Notes: generated by a model not told the origin, from the sequence alone. 64,000 nucleotides of DNA from Sceloporus undulatus (GCF_019175285.1 NC_056523.1:199722352-199786351), one strand, 5' to 3'; shown: positions 44,346 to 56,920, counted from the first letter of the stretch. Program-made: numbers and translations.

Positions 44346-46152
44346 ATGCACATGTAAAATGAAACAACCAGGTCAGGTAAGCCTTGTACAAGGAAACAAA
44401 AACATGTTGAACCTTCTGGAGACCAGCTGAAGGCTTCTCCCAGAGTGTATCCAGGAATGATTTATTTTTCTTTCACCAGTCTCCACATTTCTAATGATTT
44501 GTGTTTTGTTGACCACATCATGTTTGTGTTTCAACATCCTAGTGAGAACTGCTGAAGCAGGCTCATCTGCTTTCCCCCTTCCTTTCTGTTTTTCTGTTTG
44601 TGCATGCTCAGTAAGAGTTTTGATGCAGCTGCTGTTTACCTTGCCTGTTGTAGGCAAGCATTCATAGTTACAGTAAGATCACCTAGAGTAGAACCCTGCT
44701 CTTTCTCAAGCTTTGATTATGGGAATGTTTACTGTGGACATGCTGCTGCAACCTGATGCTGAAAGAATGTGTTCTTCCAGCCCTCCTTCACCATCTTTCC
44801 AGTGCCAATGCTGATAAAAGGCTTACAGTGAGACAGAGCATGAAGAGGAAAGGGGGACAGGTGTAAAAAGACTTTATAAAAAGAACCTTTGTTGTCAGAG
44901 GCTTTGTCAGCTGAGGCATGCCTTCACATCCTGTTAATGGTTGCAGCAGATGAAGGTGAAGTGGGAAGCAATGGCATTCCAGCAACCTGGCTGGACCCTT
45001 AGCTGTCACCAGATATGGCTGTAACAGAAGGAGATTATATGGAAATGTAACATGTTTTGCTCAATATTAATATTAGACTTTGATGTATAAGGCAGAAAAA
45101 CTGTTTGCTGCCAGAGTCTGCATGAATTGTTAAGGAAGCATACTGGACAGGTAGGGCTGCTGGCCTGGATCCTTGCCCATCTTAGAAAAAAGTCAAGCCT
45201 AAAAGTGTTAACTGGACATGTCCTCGACCATGCTTCTTAATGACAAAGAAATAATTTCATTGATGAGGCCAGTCAAGGCTTAACTATCTTGTCTACCTCT
45301 GCTCAATGGAAAATAGCACAGACTGGTACAACTGGCTCAGACTGGTACATTCTCCCCATTGTGAGGTATTATGCAGCTTCAAGGGATGTAGGGCAATCTA
45401 TATGGGTTTGAAAGAGAGTAAATATATCTAATTAGCTCTGTCTTGTGTAAGCAGCTCCATTATTCTGTACTGCCCAGACTATTTGAGACTTACAGCAGTG
45501 CCGGAAGGGCATGTTTTACTCCACCCAGAGGTATTCCATTCACTTTTAGGAGACAACCCACAAGTTAGGCAGAGGTCAAAAATAGAGACAGAGAGAGATA
45601 GTCTCTATCTGTGACATGCCCTCTGCTGTTCTAGTCCCCAGTTGTCATCTTCATTTCAGAGGGTGAGAAAATCCATGTCTGTTTTAATTTGTAGCTTAGC
45701 TACATCCCTCTTAGATTGGTCAAGAGTAGGGTTTTTAACTTACATGCCATCTCCCCCCCCCCCATTTTTTTTAACTTTTAGAAACAGATTAAATTGAGTA
45801 TAGACTGTTCTGTTGGTTTCTGCTGCTACCTTTTCCTATCTTTTAAATAAATAAATAATCGTTTTTGCTGCAAAATCAGCTCGTCCTTGACCTGTTTCTT
45901 TTCTTCTACCTCATTTTTCACCTGGAGTCACTCTGAGTAATTGTCTGTTTTCAAAACTGTGTTTTCAAAACACAGCCTTCCAGGTCCTGCAGAGAATTAG
46001 TGCCTGGAGAAATTTTCTTCCCAAACCAGTAAACACGGTGCACTGCTCTGAACAGAAGGCAGGGCTGACTTAACCTTAATCCTGATACATTTAGTGGGTC
46101 TGTTCTAAGTATGGATAGCAACAACAAGAATAACAAGAAGAAGAATTCTGTA
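44346..46152. other. Noncoding stretch, nothing recognised
   Basis: C12 run near 45752-45763; no coding or repeat family identified. Confidence 0.5.
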
Positions 46153-46612
46153 TATACTCGTGTATAAGTCAACCTCATGTATAAGTCGAGGGCAGGTTTT
46201 GGGGGCAAAATCATGGATTTTGATATGACCTATGGATAAGTCAAGGGTCAGACTCAGGGGCATGTAACAAGGGATCTAAACAGAGGAGGAAAAACATCAC
46301 TTCACTCCCTCCTTCTCCCTCTCTGGACCTCTCCCAAGGGTCACAGTCTGGGCATGCAAAATGTGGACACAAACCTCCAATTTCCCTCCCTTCCCCACAA
46401 CCTTCCCTAAGGCTGATGGCTTGCAAAAAAGGGGGGGAGGGGAGGACAAAGACCTCTGATTTCCCTCTTCTCGCTCCTCCCTCCCTTCTTCACCACTTTC
46501 CCAAGGCTTATGAAAACGTATTACCATATTGGCCGGTATATACATCTACCTCAAATTTTTGAGCCCATTTTGGGGCTTAAAGTTTCTGACATATAGATGA
46601 GTATATTCGGTA
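46153..46612. mobile_element. GTATATACTCG-type MITE
   Basis: Inverted termini ctgtatatactcgtgtataa / atagatgagtatattcggt; interior gtcgagggcaggttttggg. A fragment of the same family is at 22195. Family assignment uncertain (Tc1/mariner-like possible). Confidence 0.6.
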
Positions 46613-47209
46613 GATATAGGCTTCCACATAGTCAGAAATGTTCTGTATTTAGGGCTAGTGTATAAGCCTACATGTATAAACCTCCCTATATCAGATATCC
46701 ATGCACAGCAGGACAGGGCTAGTGGTCATTGCTCCACTCATGCATTGATTTCATCATGGCAACAAAATGCCTGCAAGGGGTGTTTAGTGGGGAGCAGTGT
46801 GCAAAAATTTGGTCTGAAGTCCTGAAACCAACATAGGGCTCCCCTCAACATTTTCCCAAGTTAACTCTCTACCCCCAAAGACACTATTCAGTGCAAAGCA
46901 GCAAAAAACAGTTTATTTCTGATGAGTAGAAAAAATTAGGCATTCATCTTGTACCTCTGCATTTACTCCTCTCTTAAATCAGCTGCCAGCTAGTTGTGAC
47001 TATGTAGTCTCAGTTTTGATATAATTTTCAAGGGAATAATTATCTAAATTTTAGACTAAAACCTGGAGCAGATACAACTTCTACTGGCATGGCAGCAACC
47101 AGCTGCCAATATCTACAACTGGCAGCTGGTAGAATAGTAAAGTTGGAACTGTAGTTACTCACAGTGACAGTCCTCATAGCAACATATCCAGTGAAAATCT
47201 AAAAATATA
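46613..47209. other. Noncoding stretch, nothing recognised
   Basis: A small palindrome ccagctgccaatatctac / caactggcagctgg at about 47100-47130; otherwise unremarkable. Confidence 0.45.
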
Positions 47210-47560
47210 GGCGCAATACAGACTGCCCAAAAAGGGCGGCCTGCCGGCACCTGTTTTTCTGCCAGAGGGAAGCCTCAGCCACCAAACAGTGAGGCTTCCC
47301 ACCAGCGGAAAAAAGACCCACAAAAAGCCGGTTCTTTTGAAGCCGTGGCAGCGGCATAACAAGTGCAGCACTGGCACATTCATTATGTAAGTGCCATGCG
47401 GTGCCATGCTGCGCCTTGCGGATGCTGCGCGGCACTTACGTAACAATGGTGGGGCCCGTGTATACAGGGTGCCGCCATTGTTACACCCTCATCACATGCG
47501 AGGGTTGCGGGGTATGTGGGCGCTCCACCCCCAGGAAACCCTCACACATGACAAGGGCGC
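47210..47560. mobile_element. CpG-rich Harbinger-like MITE, right-truncated
   Basis: Starts ggcgcaatacagactgccc; interior has paired cttacgtaacaatgg / ccattgttac and ggaagcctcagccacc / gtgaggcttcccacc. The expected right terminus is missing. Confidence 0.6.
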
Positions 47561-47632
47561 CTGAAACAATAACTGTTTCCATATGTATTAGGAGCAGGTG
47601 TTTTGTAAAGCTAATGGATCTTAATTCTCTAA

Positions 47633-47863
47633 GGGCCCAAACAGACAGGCCAAAATAAGACTGCTTTGGGTCACTTTGGATGTATGCTATTTAAATGATG
47701 TATCCTAAGAGGCTGGAAGCCACACCAAAGTCACACTTCAGTCCTAAGGACTGGAGTGCAGCTTTGGTGCAGTTTCTGGCCTCTTAAGATGTGTGTGTCA
47801 TTTAAACAGCATTCCTCCACAGTGACCTGAAGCAGCTTTATTTTGGCCTGTTTGTTCAGGCCC
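47633..47863. mobile_element. Palindromic MITE, GGCC..ACAGAC family (copy 3)
   Basis: 231 bp; gggcccaaacagacaggcc / ggcctgtttgttcaggccc termini and aaaataagactgctttgg / agcagctttattttgg interior. A more diverged relative of 9051 and 24227. Confidence 0.8.
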
Positions 47864-48885
47864 TTTGTCCAAATCACAATGCTGTCATTATAATAGGGAT
47901 ACGTCACAACAATATACTGTTGCAAAAATATACTGTGAAGTTTAGAGCATAGCTCAGAGAGAACTGGGGAACTTCTGCAGAGCAGATGGATCCTTAACAC
48001 TGCTAATTAAATGGCCTGGTACTACAACCACATGAACTCTGGCTGAGGTAACAAGTACTTCTAACCCATCATCCAAGGACTCTTGTCAGAGTCAGCTGTG
48101 ACAGATGAAATTCATGTTACCTGACTTTGTACTATTTTATTAGATGCACTCTAAAACTTACCCTTCAGTAACAAGCAGATGTGTGACAAGAATCTACTAA
48201 ATGACTTCCATAATTAAAATTGAGACGAATGTTTTGGTTTAGTTCTAATGCAAATATTAGTCTCTGTAAATTGCTGCATCCATCTGGATCTGAAAGAGAA
48301 TTTGTCTTTTGCTCTCCCCCACCCTCCTTTTTAAAAAATGGATTCAGCTCTAACACCACATAATTCATGTACAACACGAGGGAAGCAACTAGATGAGTTT
48401 CCTAATTAGGCCTTGCTCAGAGATTTGGTGCTGGAGGCAGGAATGTGGAAAACCACAGATGTGAAACTTTGGTTCAGCTCCTAGCACAAGCACAGCAACA
48501 GATGGGAGGTCAAGGATCTTAATGCGGAATATATCCAAGCCTGAGACTCTGGCAGCATATGGAGTAACAGGCAGGACATGAGTGAAATGGCTAGACTGAT
48601 AAGCTGAGAGAGCTGACAAGAGCATATGAGTTGACATGCCTATATATATAAAAATATCTTCTGACCACAACTGATAATATGATGAATGGCTTCACTTCTT
48701 TATTTTTACTATTTTTTCCTGGACACTTGTATCTGTCACTGAATAGTTTACAGACTGTAATTCATCTCTTGTATTTCAAAGGTATATGGCTGGACTAGAG
48801 CTTCAAAGTAACTGGCTGCAAAGAGCAAGTATTTATTTTAAATTCATTTTCCTAATAACAAAAGTATAACTGTTATTACAATTAT
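47864..48885. other. Noncoding stretch, nothing recognised
   Basis: Single-copy AT-rich DNA. Confidence 0.5.
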
Positions 48886-49457
48886 TATGTAAAGAGATCT
48901 TATAGCATCTTTGAGACTAACTGGAAGAAAGAAGTTGGCAGAATGAGCTTTCATAGACTTTAGGGCCTATACAGACTGGTATTTTGTGCTGGCCTGTGGG
49001 TGGAGTCAGGGCGCAGCATCCTCATGCTGGATGCCCTAACTCTGCCCTCATGGTGCCATTTTGGTGCACACCAGTTCACATAGCGTGCACCATCGGCACC
49101 CCCGGTGCTGCATCCACATGATGCAGCACTGTTGGGGTGTCATAAAGCCGCACAGCCATGGCTATGGTGCCCCTTGGATGACGCAAAAAGGAGCTGCTTT
49201 TTCCAGCTCCTTTTTGCGCTCTCCAGAGGCCAGATCAGGGCTATGGCATGAGGTTGCTGTGGTCCCGATCCAGCCAATAAAGGAGCGGCTGCATGCTGCT
49301 CCTCAGGGGCAGTCTGGAGAGCCCCTTCAGTCTACTTGTTCAGATACTTTAGTCTATGAATGCTCATGCTGCCAATTTCTTTCCTTCAGTTAGTCTCAAA
49401 GGTGCTACAAGATCTCTCTACATACTGATACTACAGACTAACACAACTACATCTTTG
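48886..49457 (+). mobile_element. Foldback retroelement (copy 4), split by a MITE
   Basis: Left arm (ctttgagactaactggaag) and right arm (cttcagttagtctcaaagg) with 3' end gactaacacaactacatctt. Perfect 12-bp target duplications tattacaattat (48874-48885, 49458-49469). A MITE at 48963-49325 sits in the palindrome centre. Confidence 0.78.
48963..49325. mobile_element. Harbinger-like MITE nested in the foldback
   Basis: gggcctatacagactgg / cagtctggagagcccc termini; interior inverted (gcgcagcatcctcatgctgg, aaaaaggagctgctttttcc / agctcctttttgcg). Flanked by tta/ttc. Confidence 0.65.
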
Positions 49458-49469
49458 TATTACAATTAT

Positions 49470-51449
49470 GACTAACTTATATGGCTTGTAGTGCTGCCTT
49501 ATGTTGTGTTGTCTTGAGGTGGGTGTTGAGGTATCTTTGTATTGAAAGTGTCTTGAGATGATGATAAGGCAGATGAGGGAAGAGGACATTTTGTTCTGCA
49601 GTCTAGTGATTTGTATCAGTTAGATGTGTTCTAAAGAAATATGTACAGTTGGTCATGTAAATGATTCCTAGAAGTTCCTAGGTAAGGAACAGTTTATGTT
49701 TAAAAGGAAATAAGCAGGTTTTAAAAAGGCACAATCTAGATATGTATGTATCATATGCATACATTTTCTAAATGCTTTTTGACCTGATTGGATTCATTTT
49801 TGTTTCATCAGTGCTTCTTATGTTATTGGATATGGGGGATTGGTAGCCCCCCCCCCCCGTGTGCCAGGGACACGCTCCATATTTGTTTCCATTGGCTGCA
49901 ACTGTTTCTTTCTTTGCTGGAAATTTGCTGCAGATTGGCAGCCAATGGCTTGTGGACAGGTACTAGTCCATGGTGGCTTAGATAATAAAGTTTAACAATG
50001 TAAAGCTATTAAAAGAAGCACTTGCTCTCTCCATTACTGGTAGGCTGGGAATCCATCTGCAGTTTTTGGTTCCACTCAACTTGGTTTTAATAACAACACC
50101 CCGGAGCTATCCAGTTTTTGTAAGTGCCATCCAGATGCTGAATAGATTCAGAACTTGAATACCTCCTGCACAAGTCAGTGTCATTGCAGAGGGGCTATGA
50201 CTAAAGCTAAAGATGGATTCTCTTTTCTACAATAATGGAGCCACAAGCTGCTTGTACACATTTGAAACCATCTTAAAAATTGAAAATAACCATACATTTT
50301 AATTAAAATGTTTATATAAGAGTGTGTTACCTTAGTGGAAAACAATGATGTAGACCTCTCCCACTCATTTCCAAGTGTTGGGAGTATGTTAAAAAAATGC
50401 AATCAAATTATATTTAGAGAGTGCAGAGAATCTTAAAATAGTACCTACCAAACCTACCAAACTGAGTGATTACTAAAGAACTAAGCCATACAGGTTGTAG
50501 GTTAATTGCCAATTAATGCTCAATTAAGGTAATTATGGAAGCCCAGTTCTTTGACCTGCGGAACCCTGAGGTAGAATCCTCATGTGAATGACATCTGCCA
50601 TTTAGTAAGCTTCCATTCTGGTTTGGGCTGCATATAGTCTTACATGTTTCACTCTTGTGAACACATCCCAAAATGTTTCACAAACAAACAGACAATGCCT
50701 GATTTAAGTTCAAACCACTTCATCAAATTGACTCTCTATCTTGAATTAACCAAGATTTTGGTTACGAGAGGGGAGTACATTTTTGTTTCTTAAAGAAAAA
50801 AGTTTTTTTTTTAAAGGAGAGCAGATGGGGGGAAATACACAGGATATAACAGTGTGCTAGGCATATATTTTAATAAAAGATGACTATATTTCCAAAACCA
50901 CATTTTCTTAAAGTTGGTGTCTGTAAAATATATATTCATGAGTAGCTAAAACAGTCAATTCTTCTGACAATTGAACAACAAATGGAGAATGTTTATCTTT
51001 CCAGACTTGGAAGGCAAAGCAAAGGTAAGAGCACGCAGGATCCAATCACACTGACCATTAGTTAAATTCCATGTTTCAGGGGTATAATTTAAAATAACAT
51101 GTGTTTATAAATATTAAACCTTTCCCCAGCACAATACTGATATGTTGTAAATATATTTAACCAAAAGGGTGTAACTAACCACTGAAGATGCCCACAATCA
51201 CACAACACAATTGTTATCTAGGGAAGTACATACAGAAAACCATTAATAAAGAGAAGATAACAGTAATGGTTAAGAAACACAAAGTTTATTTAGTTCTGTA
51301 CCATGTTACTTTTTTGTGACTTATACTTTCTGTTTCTCTCTGGTTAAAGAGAGCATTGTATAAGTAAAAAGATACACTTTCCTGAGTATAAGTTTTTATA
51401 AATTGTAAAACATAGTCACTTTAATAAAAAATAGCAATAGAAGCTTCAT
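49470..51449. other. Low-repeat noncoding interval
   Basis: C12 run at 49847-49858; candidate regulatory patch at 50440-50800; no gene seen. Confidence 0.5.
50440..50800. promoter_or_regulatory. Candidate conserved element, homeodomain site cluster
   Basis: Repeat-free DNA with several TAATTA/TAATTG-type cores within 37 bp (50501-50537: gttaattgccaattaatgct, caattaaggtaattatgg). Enhancer activity is inferred from site density only. Confidence 0.35.
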
Positions 51450-51680
51450 TTATATACCACTTCATATCACACTAAGCATTCTCTAAGTGGTTTACAACTG
51501 TAAGCCAGTTGCCCCCAACACACAGGTACTCTTTTTAGTGACCTTGGAAGAATGCCAGGCTGAGCTGACCCTGAGCCCCTGGCTGGGATTGAACTCACAA
51601 TCTTGTGTTTTATGAGTGAGTGGCTGTGGTACCAGAATTTAAATACTGTACTACCAGGGCTCCTAATGGCCAGATGCAGA
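51450..51680 (-). mobile_element. tRNA-derived SINE, second family
   Basis: Antisense of a SINE with B-box gggattgaactcacaatc, body ctaagtggtttacaactgta and ttgcccccaacacacaggta, and head ctgtactaccagggctcc. Distinct from the family at 8047. Confidence 0.7.
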
Positions 51681-52100
51681 AAAAAACCTGAGATCACTAA
51701 ATGAGATCTCCCCTGATTCAGTGGAGATCAAAGGATGCAACTTCAGTTCTCTTCCTCTAGCTGCAGCTGGAATGAGTGTTGCCTGGTCCACTTTCCCCTC
51801 CTGTTAGCAGTAAAGGACCATGGCAGAGCTCCCAGGGTTTGCAAGATACCTGGGGAAAGTGTCCAAATGTTACTTGAAGACCAAGTGTATGGCACATTGT
51901 TCAATGTACCTCAAAGGCATACATAGAAGTAACCCTGAGTTATGCACATATATGTCACTGGCAGGATTCTAGTCAATATATTTGTGACTTATAGACCAGA
52001 ATCTGGATTGACATGAACCAGGGGCAGAACTATTTTACTGGAGAAGTTAACACGGGCTACCTAAACAGAGAAAATAAAATTGCTGTCTTCCATCTTTGCT
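51681..52100. other. Noncoding stretch, nothing recognised
   Basis: Unremarkable single-copy DNA. Confidence 0.5.
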
Positions 52101-52120
52101 TTGTAACATCTAAACACTGA

Positions 52121-52495
52121 GGCGCATTACAGACGCGCCGAAGGGGCGTATTAGGGTTAGGAAGGGGCGTAGTAGGGTTGAGAAGGGGCGTCGCTTCTGG
52201 ACGCCCCTCAACCCTAGTATGGACTGAGTCCGTACAAAATGGTGGCACCCATCCACACAGGGGCCACCATCTTGACGTAGTGGATGCATTGCGTCCGCAT
52301 GTCGCGTGGCGCAAATGATGCTGAAAGTGCACCATTGGCACCTCGTGGCGTCATAACTGTGCCGCAAAGAGAAGCGACATTTTGGGGCTTCTTTTTGCAG
52401 CACAGAGGGGCCACGCGGTTTGTACCCTGGGGCTCCTCCGCGCTGCAAATGACGGCGGTGGCAGACCACCCGTTTTGGGCAGTCTGTAATGTACC
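52121..52495. mobile_element. CpG-rich Harbinger-like MITE, complete
   Basis: 375 bp; ggcgcattacagacgcgcc / gggcagtctgtaatgtacc termini; perfect TGA duplications (52118-52120, 52496-52498). Same family and same length as 34125-34499. Confidence 0.85.
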
Positions 52496-52523
52496 TGAGT
52501 GACTTCTTGCAATTTGACAGTAT

Positions 52524-52614
52524 TTGTAACATCTAAACACTGAGGCGCGTTACAGACGTGCCGAAGGGGCGTATTAGGGCTAGGAAGGGGCGTATTAGGG
52601 TTGAGAAGGGGCGT
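52524..52614. repeat. Partial duplicate of MITE and its flank
   Basis: ttgtaacatctaaacactga plus the first about 70 bp of the MITE at 52121 are repeated 423 bp downstream, with a few differences, then the copy breaks off after ggggcgtc. The shared host flank shows local duplication, not a second insertion. Confidence 0.85.
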
Positions 52615-54428
52615 CACCCTAGTACGAAGGAGAGAGGGAGGGAGGGTTGTCGAGTGGAAGGAAGAGAAGGTGCTCTCAACCACTCCCGGTTTTTGCTAGA
52701 TTTGGCTCCTAACAGATTAGATTTGAGGGAATGTAGCCCTTGACAGTAAAAAAAAAGAGCTTGTCCCCATCTAGAATAAAAATGCCCCTCATATAAGCTC
52801 TGTGCTTATAGATTTTACTCTAGATTTGGCATGTGCATTTTATGTGTGCATTTTCTTGCAGGTGTCATATGAAATGCACATAATGAAGGGGAAAGGCTAG
52901 CAGCAATGGGTAAGTATAAGCCTTCCTCACTGCAATCATGCTTACAATGATACCTTCTTTTTCTCTCCCTTTCTATCTCTCTGGAACAGAAACCATATGA
53001 AAGGAAAGCATTTGGTCTCTTTGAAAAGAGCTGCAAAAGGAAAACAGCTTTCAACCATTCTTTAGGAAAACAAAACTTTTCTTGTAAAAAGAGCAGCAAC
53101 ATTTGAAATGTATTCTGGCTATTGTCTAGATACAAAGTCAGCCTTCCACAACAACATGGGATATTTTTTTTCCCTCTTCGTTTTGCCACTTCTTTGCAGG
53201 TGAAGGTCAGTTTGGCACAGTGCTGTACATTTTGGAAACAGAAATTGCTTACAACGCATCTTTGCCATGATTATCAAGTGGGTACGTTCGATTATTGGTT
53301 TTCATCACATACATGTTAAGTTCCTGTTAGAAGGACTTTCATTTTTCGTTAGTTTTAATGCAGTGGCCCCCAGCTTCTTAAATGATTTGGAACAAAAGGA
53401 AATTATCACCAATTTCTGCTTCTCCCCCCCCCCCTTTTCTCAGTGCTTGCAGGAAGACCTGAAATTGGGAATAGAGGAGGAAGGGACTTGGATGAGTCTG
53501 GCATCTTTTAAGATTTATGAACTGCTAAATTTAGAAATGCCATTTTGTTATTGCCAGCATGTACTGTGGGCTTCTGTGCTTGAGTCACTATGGGGGAAAA
53601 CAGCAATTGCCTCCTTTTTCTGAGAGCTCATACGAATAACATGAAATGGGTTCAATTAATCATTTTAACCACTGCGTTTGCTCAGGATAAACAAAGTGTG
53701 TGTAGGATGATATGCCCTCAAAAAGTAGTCATCTCTCCCTCACATGCACAAGAATGCCTTTCCTTTTGCAACTCCACTCCTCTCATTATCATATCTCAAA
53801 TAGTTTTCTGAAAGGAAAAACTGTTCAAGCAAAATATTAAACAGCATTCATTTGTCATTTTCCTGCAGGAACCAGGCAGCAACCTGCTGTGGTTGGAAAT
53901 CTATGGTCATTACAGTGCTAGTCTTGAATTGTTTGTTTATCTTGTCTGCTTTTTCTTCCTCTTTTGAGTTGTCCTTTTGTGAGTGGTAATTTCAAGCACT
54001 TTGGCTTGGAAACAGCTTCCCACTATGTGTGAACTGAAACTAATAGATGCTTGAGAGTCCATCTTATAAATACCCACTCTCGGGTAGATATGCAGACACA
54101 CAAATCATGACAATTTACTGTGGTCTGTGTTCAATTTTATCATCTTGACATCAGCTGTTGTCATCCGTCTAGAATCTCTCAAAAGCTTGAGTGGTTAGAG
54201 TTTATTTTCTCTTTATGCATGTTTTGCCCATTTAGAAATGTTCAGTCTGCTAGCAGAGTAGCCAAGAACATGCTAGAGACTCACTGCTATGACTTATGCC
54301 CAAGGTTGGCACGTGACATTTTGCTACCTCATAGCAAATAGTATCCTATTTCCATACCAACATGTATGTATGTACTATGTTTGTATTAATTCCTACCTAC
54401 GGCAGAAAATCATCTCTCCATATTCCTG
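52615..54428. other. Low-repeat noncoding interval
   Basis: A GA-rich tract at about 52626-52660, a C12 run at 53423-53434. No gene or repeat family recognised. Confidence 0.5.
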
Positions 54429-54652
54429 GGCTGCGTCTACACTGTCAAATTAATGCAGTTTGACACTTTTTCAGCTGTCATGGCTCAAATCTATAGAGTC
54501 CCATGACTTCTAGTTTTGTGAGACATTTAGCCTTCTCTGTCAGAGAGCTCTGGTGCCACAACAAACTACAAACCCCAGGATTCCATAGGATGGAGCTATA
54601 ACAGTTAAAGTGGTATCAAACTGCATTAGTTCTGCAGTGTGGCCCTAGAGGA
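54429..54652. mobile_element. Palindromic MITE, ctacact family
   Basis: Best-preserved copy: gggctgcgtctacactgtc / ctgcagtgtggccc termini, caaattaatgcagtttga / tcaaactgcattagttctgc subterminal pairs. Confidence 0.75.
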
Positions 54653-54767
54653 AAAATATAAACACACACTCACATATACAGATTATCAGTCTCTCCATAA
54701 TATCTAAAATCTGTAGATGGGGTGGCTAATAATAACAACGCTGACCTTATAATAATAAGGTTTATTT

Positions 54768-54850
54768 TTCCATGGCCTATGGAGGATTTGAACCCTGGTC
54801 TCCTAGAGTCCTAGTCCAATACTTAACCACTATACCACACTGGTTCTTGT
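54768..54850 (-). mobile_element. tRNA-derived SINE head
   Basis: Antisense head only: gaggatttgaaccctggtct, taaccactataccacactgg. Confidence 0.7.
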
Positions 54851-55050
54851 GCTTGTACTCAGACACAATATGCTTGAAAAAGAGATACAACAACAATAAC
54901 AAAAACAGTGGTCAGTACCTTCCATCACCTGAGCAGAGAAAAATGCTCTGTCTGTACTGTATCATCATTACCCCAACACAGAAGGCAGCTTTGAAATGAT
55001 GGTGTGCTTCCCTGGCCATTTACAGGCCTAGGGAAAATGGAAGGCACCAT

Positions 55051-55470
55051 CAGTGGCGTCCTGCCCCCTGGTGTCACCTGGTATGGGGTGCAGGGCTACC
55101 AGGCGGCAGGGCTAAAAGGCTGATCCCACCCCTTCTCCTCCTCATGGCGATGGGGGCCTTTTCATGAGGAAACCACCACTACTACAGGGAATCAAGGCCA
55201 GGTGTGCTCAGCCTTGTTCCCTCTTCTGGCAGGAGCAGCCACCTTGTGAGGAAACCACCACTGTGAGGAATCGGGGCCAGCCATGTTCAGCCTTTTCCTC
55301 CTTGTGGTGGGAGTGGCCTCCTCATCAGGAAACCATGGCTGTCATGGGGAACCAGGGCTGGGTGCGCTTGCTCCCTGGACCCTGGTGGGAGGACAGCCAG
55401 ATTGGGTGTCACTCCTCTTCTGGGCTGTCACCTGGGCTGCACCACACCATCACTCCTAATGATGCCACTG
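55051..55470. mobile_element. hAT MITE, CAGTGGYGTC family (copy 4)
   Basis: 420 bp; cagtggcgtc / gatgccactg termini; 8-bp duplications ggcaccat (55043-55050) and ggcatcac (55471-55478), 6 of 8 identical. The interior has about 75-bp tandem variants of tcatgaggaaaccaccact. Confidence 0.78.
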
Positions 55471-55889
55471 GGCATCACAGCAGTGCAAACTGCAGCTGAG
55501 AGATGAAAGCTACCATCACCCTCCTAGATCTCCAGCAAGTCTGGGAGGGAGACAGAAGCTTTCTCCTTTTGTCTGTAGACAGCTAGGAACTGTTCAGGTG
55601 CTTCTGAACTTCCCTAGCCAGTAAATGGCCACACATGGACAAATCACACCACACACACTACTTCTAAGGTAATAGAAAATCTTGTGCAAGGAGGTGTTGA
55701 CTATTTCCTTCTACAATACCCAACAAAGACAAATGCTCACGTAGTCCCAGGTATATCACCAACAGAATTCTGGCTAATAAGCCACAACAGTAGTTTTTAA
55801 TTGAACAAGCTATCAGATTAACAAAACAACCAGATTAACAACAACTTAAACCTCATCAGAAATATGGATGAGTACAACACCCTCTCCTG
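55471..55889. other. Noncoding stretch, nothing recognised
   Basis: No feature identified. Confidence 0.5.
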
Positions 55890-56920
55890 TTAAAGGTCTG
55901 TTCCTTAGCAGCTAGTTAGTTACCTGAAGACTATTTGAATGAAAAAAAAATCTTTTTCTGCCTGAAAAATAACAGAGGAAGGGGGTCAGCCTAGATCTTC
56001 TCCTTGGAAGGAAGTCCACAGTCTGGGAGCAATCACCAATAAGGTCCTGTCTGTTCTCACAAGGTACATCTATAATACAACACAAACGTGGAAAATGCAG
56101 CCCCAGGGCCACTTGTGTGGTCCCAGGCTCTCCCAGATTTTAAGAAATTGGCCCCCAAATTACCCCAGGATTGTGTGAAGTGATTTTGGCATATCCTTGG
56201 GCCATTCTGGGCCATATTAATAGAGCAGTCTTTGCATGGATGTTGAAGTCCCCCAGGACAACAAGCCAAGGGGACTCTGCAGAGACTAACTCGGCCAGCT
56301 CAGGCAGGAAGACTGTTGTGTAGCAGGGTGGGTGGTGGTACACCAACATAATCCCTATTCTGTCCTGGCCACCTATCTTTAAGTAAACACACTCATACCC
56401 AGTGGGACAGGGCACCTGGCAAGGGAGATGGAATCCTGATAGACCACTGCAACTCCACCTCCCAGCCTGCCAGGCCTCGCCTGCAGCTATACAGAGAACC
56501 CAGGTGGACAAAACTAGGAGAGATTAACCCATACAGCTTCATCCAGGCACGTCTCCATAATACATGCCAGGTCAGCGTGCTTCTCCAGGATCAAGTCCTG
56601 GGTCAAAGATGTTTTCCCATTCACCAACCTGGCACTGAGCAGCAGCATTTTCAGCCCAGGGGGCTTGTTACCAAGGCTATCCAGGCTATTTGAAATGGGG
56701 GTCATCTTGGGAATAACCAATAACCTGTGGCTCTCTCTTCTTCCAGGGTAGTACAGCTGACTCCCCATACCATATCTCCCTCTGCCCATTACTGTTATGA
56801 TGGCTGCTCCCTCCCCTCCCCAAAGCTCATATTGCTATTACTGGCTGGCCTATTGTTCAAGACACAGACAAACTAATACATCCTCCCTTATCAACCAAAA
56901 AGACTGGCCCTTGGCCTCAC

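Noticed and set aside
52110-52540. 140-codon antisense open frame
   Set aside because: Falls within the CpG-rich MITE; the lack of stops reflects GC content.
52121-52614. TTAGGG-like telomere repeats
   Set aside because: The few attaggg motifs belong to the MITE end and are not in a TTAGGG array.
55164-55499. 111-codon frame with repeated CEETT motifs
   Set aside because: Tandem variants inside a hAT MITE; no start context or homology.
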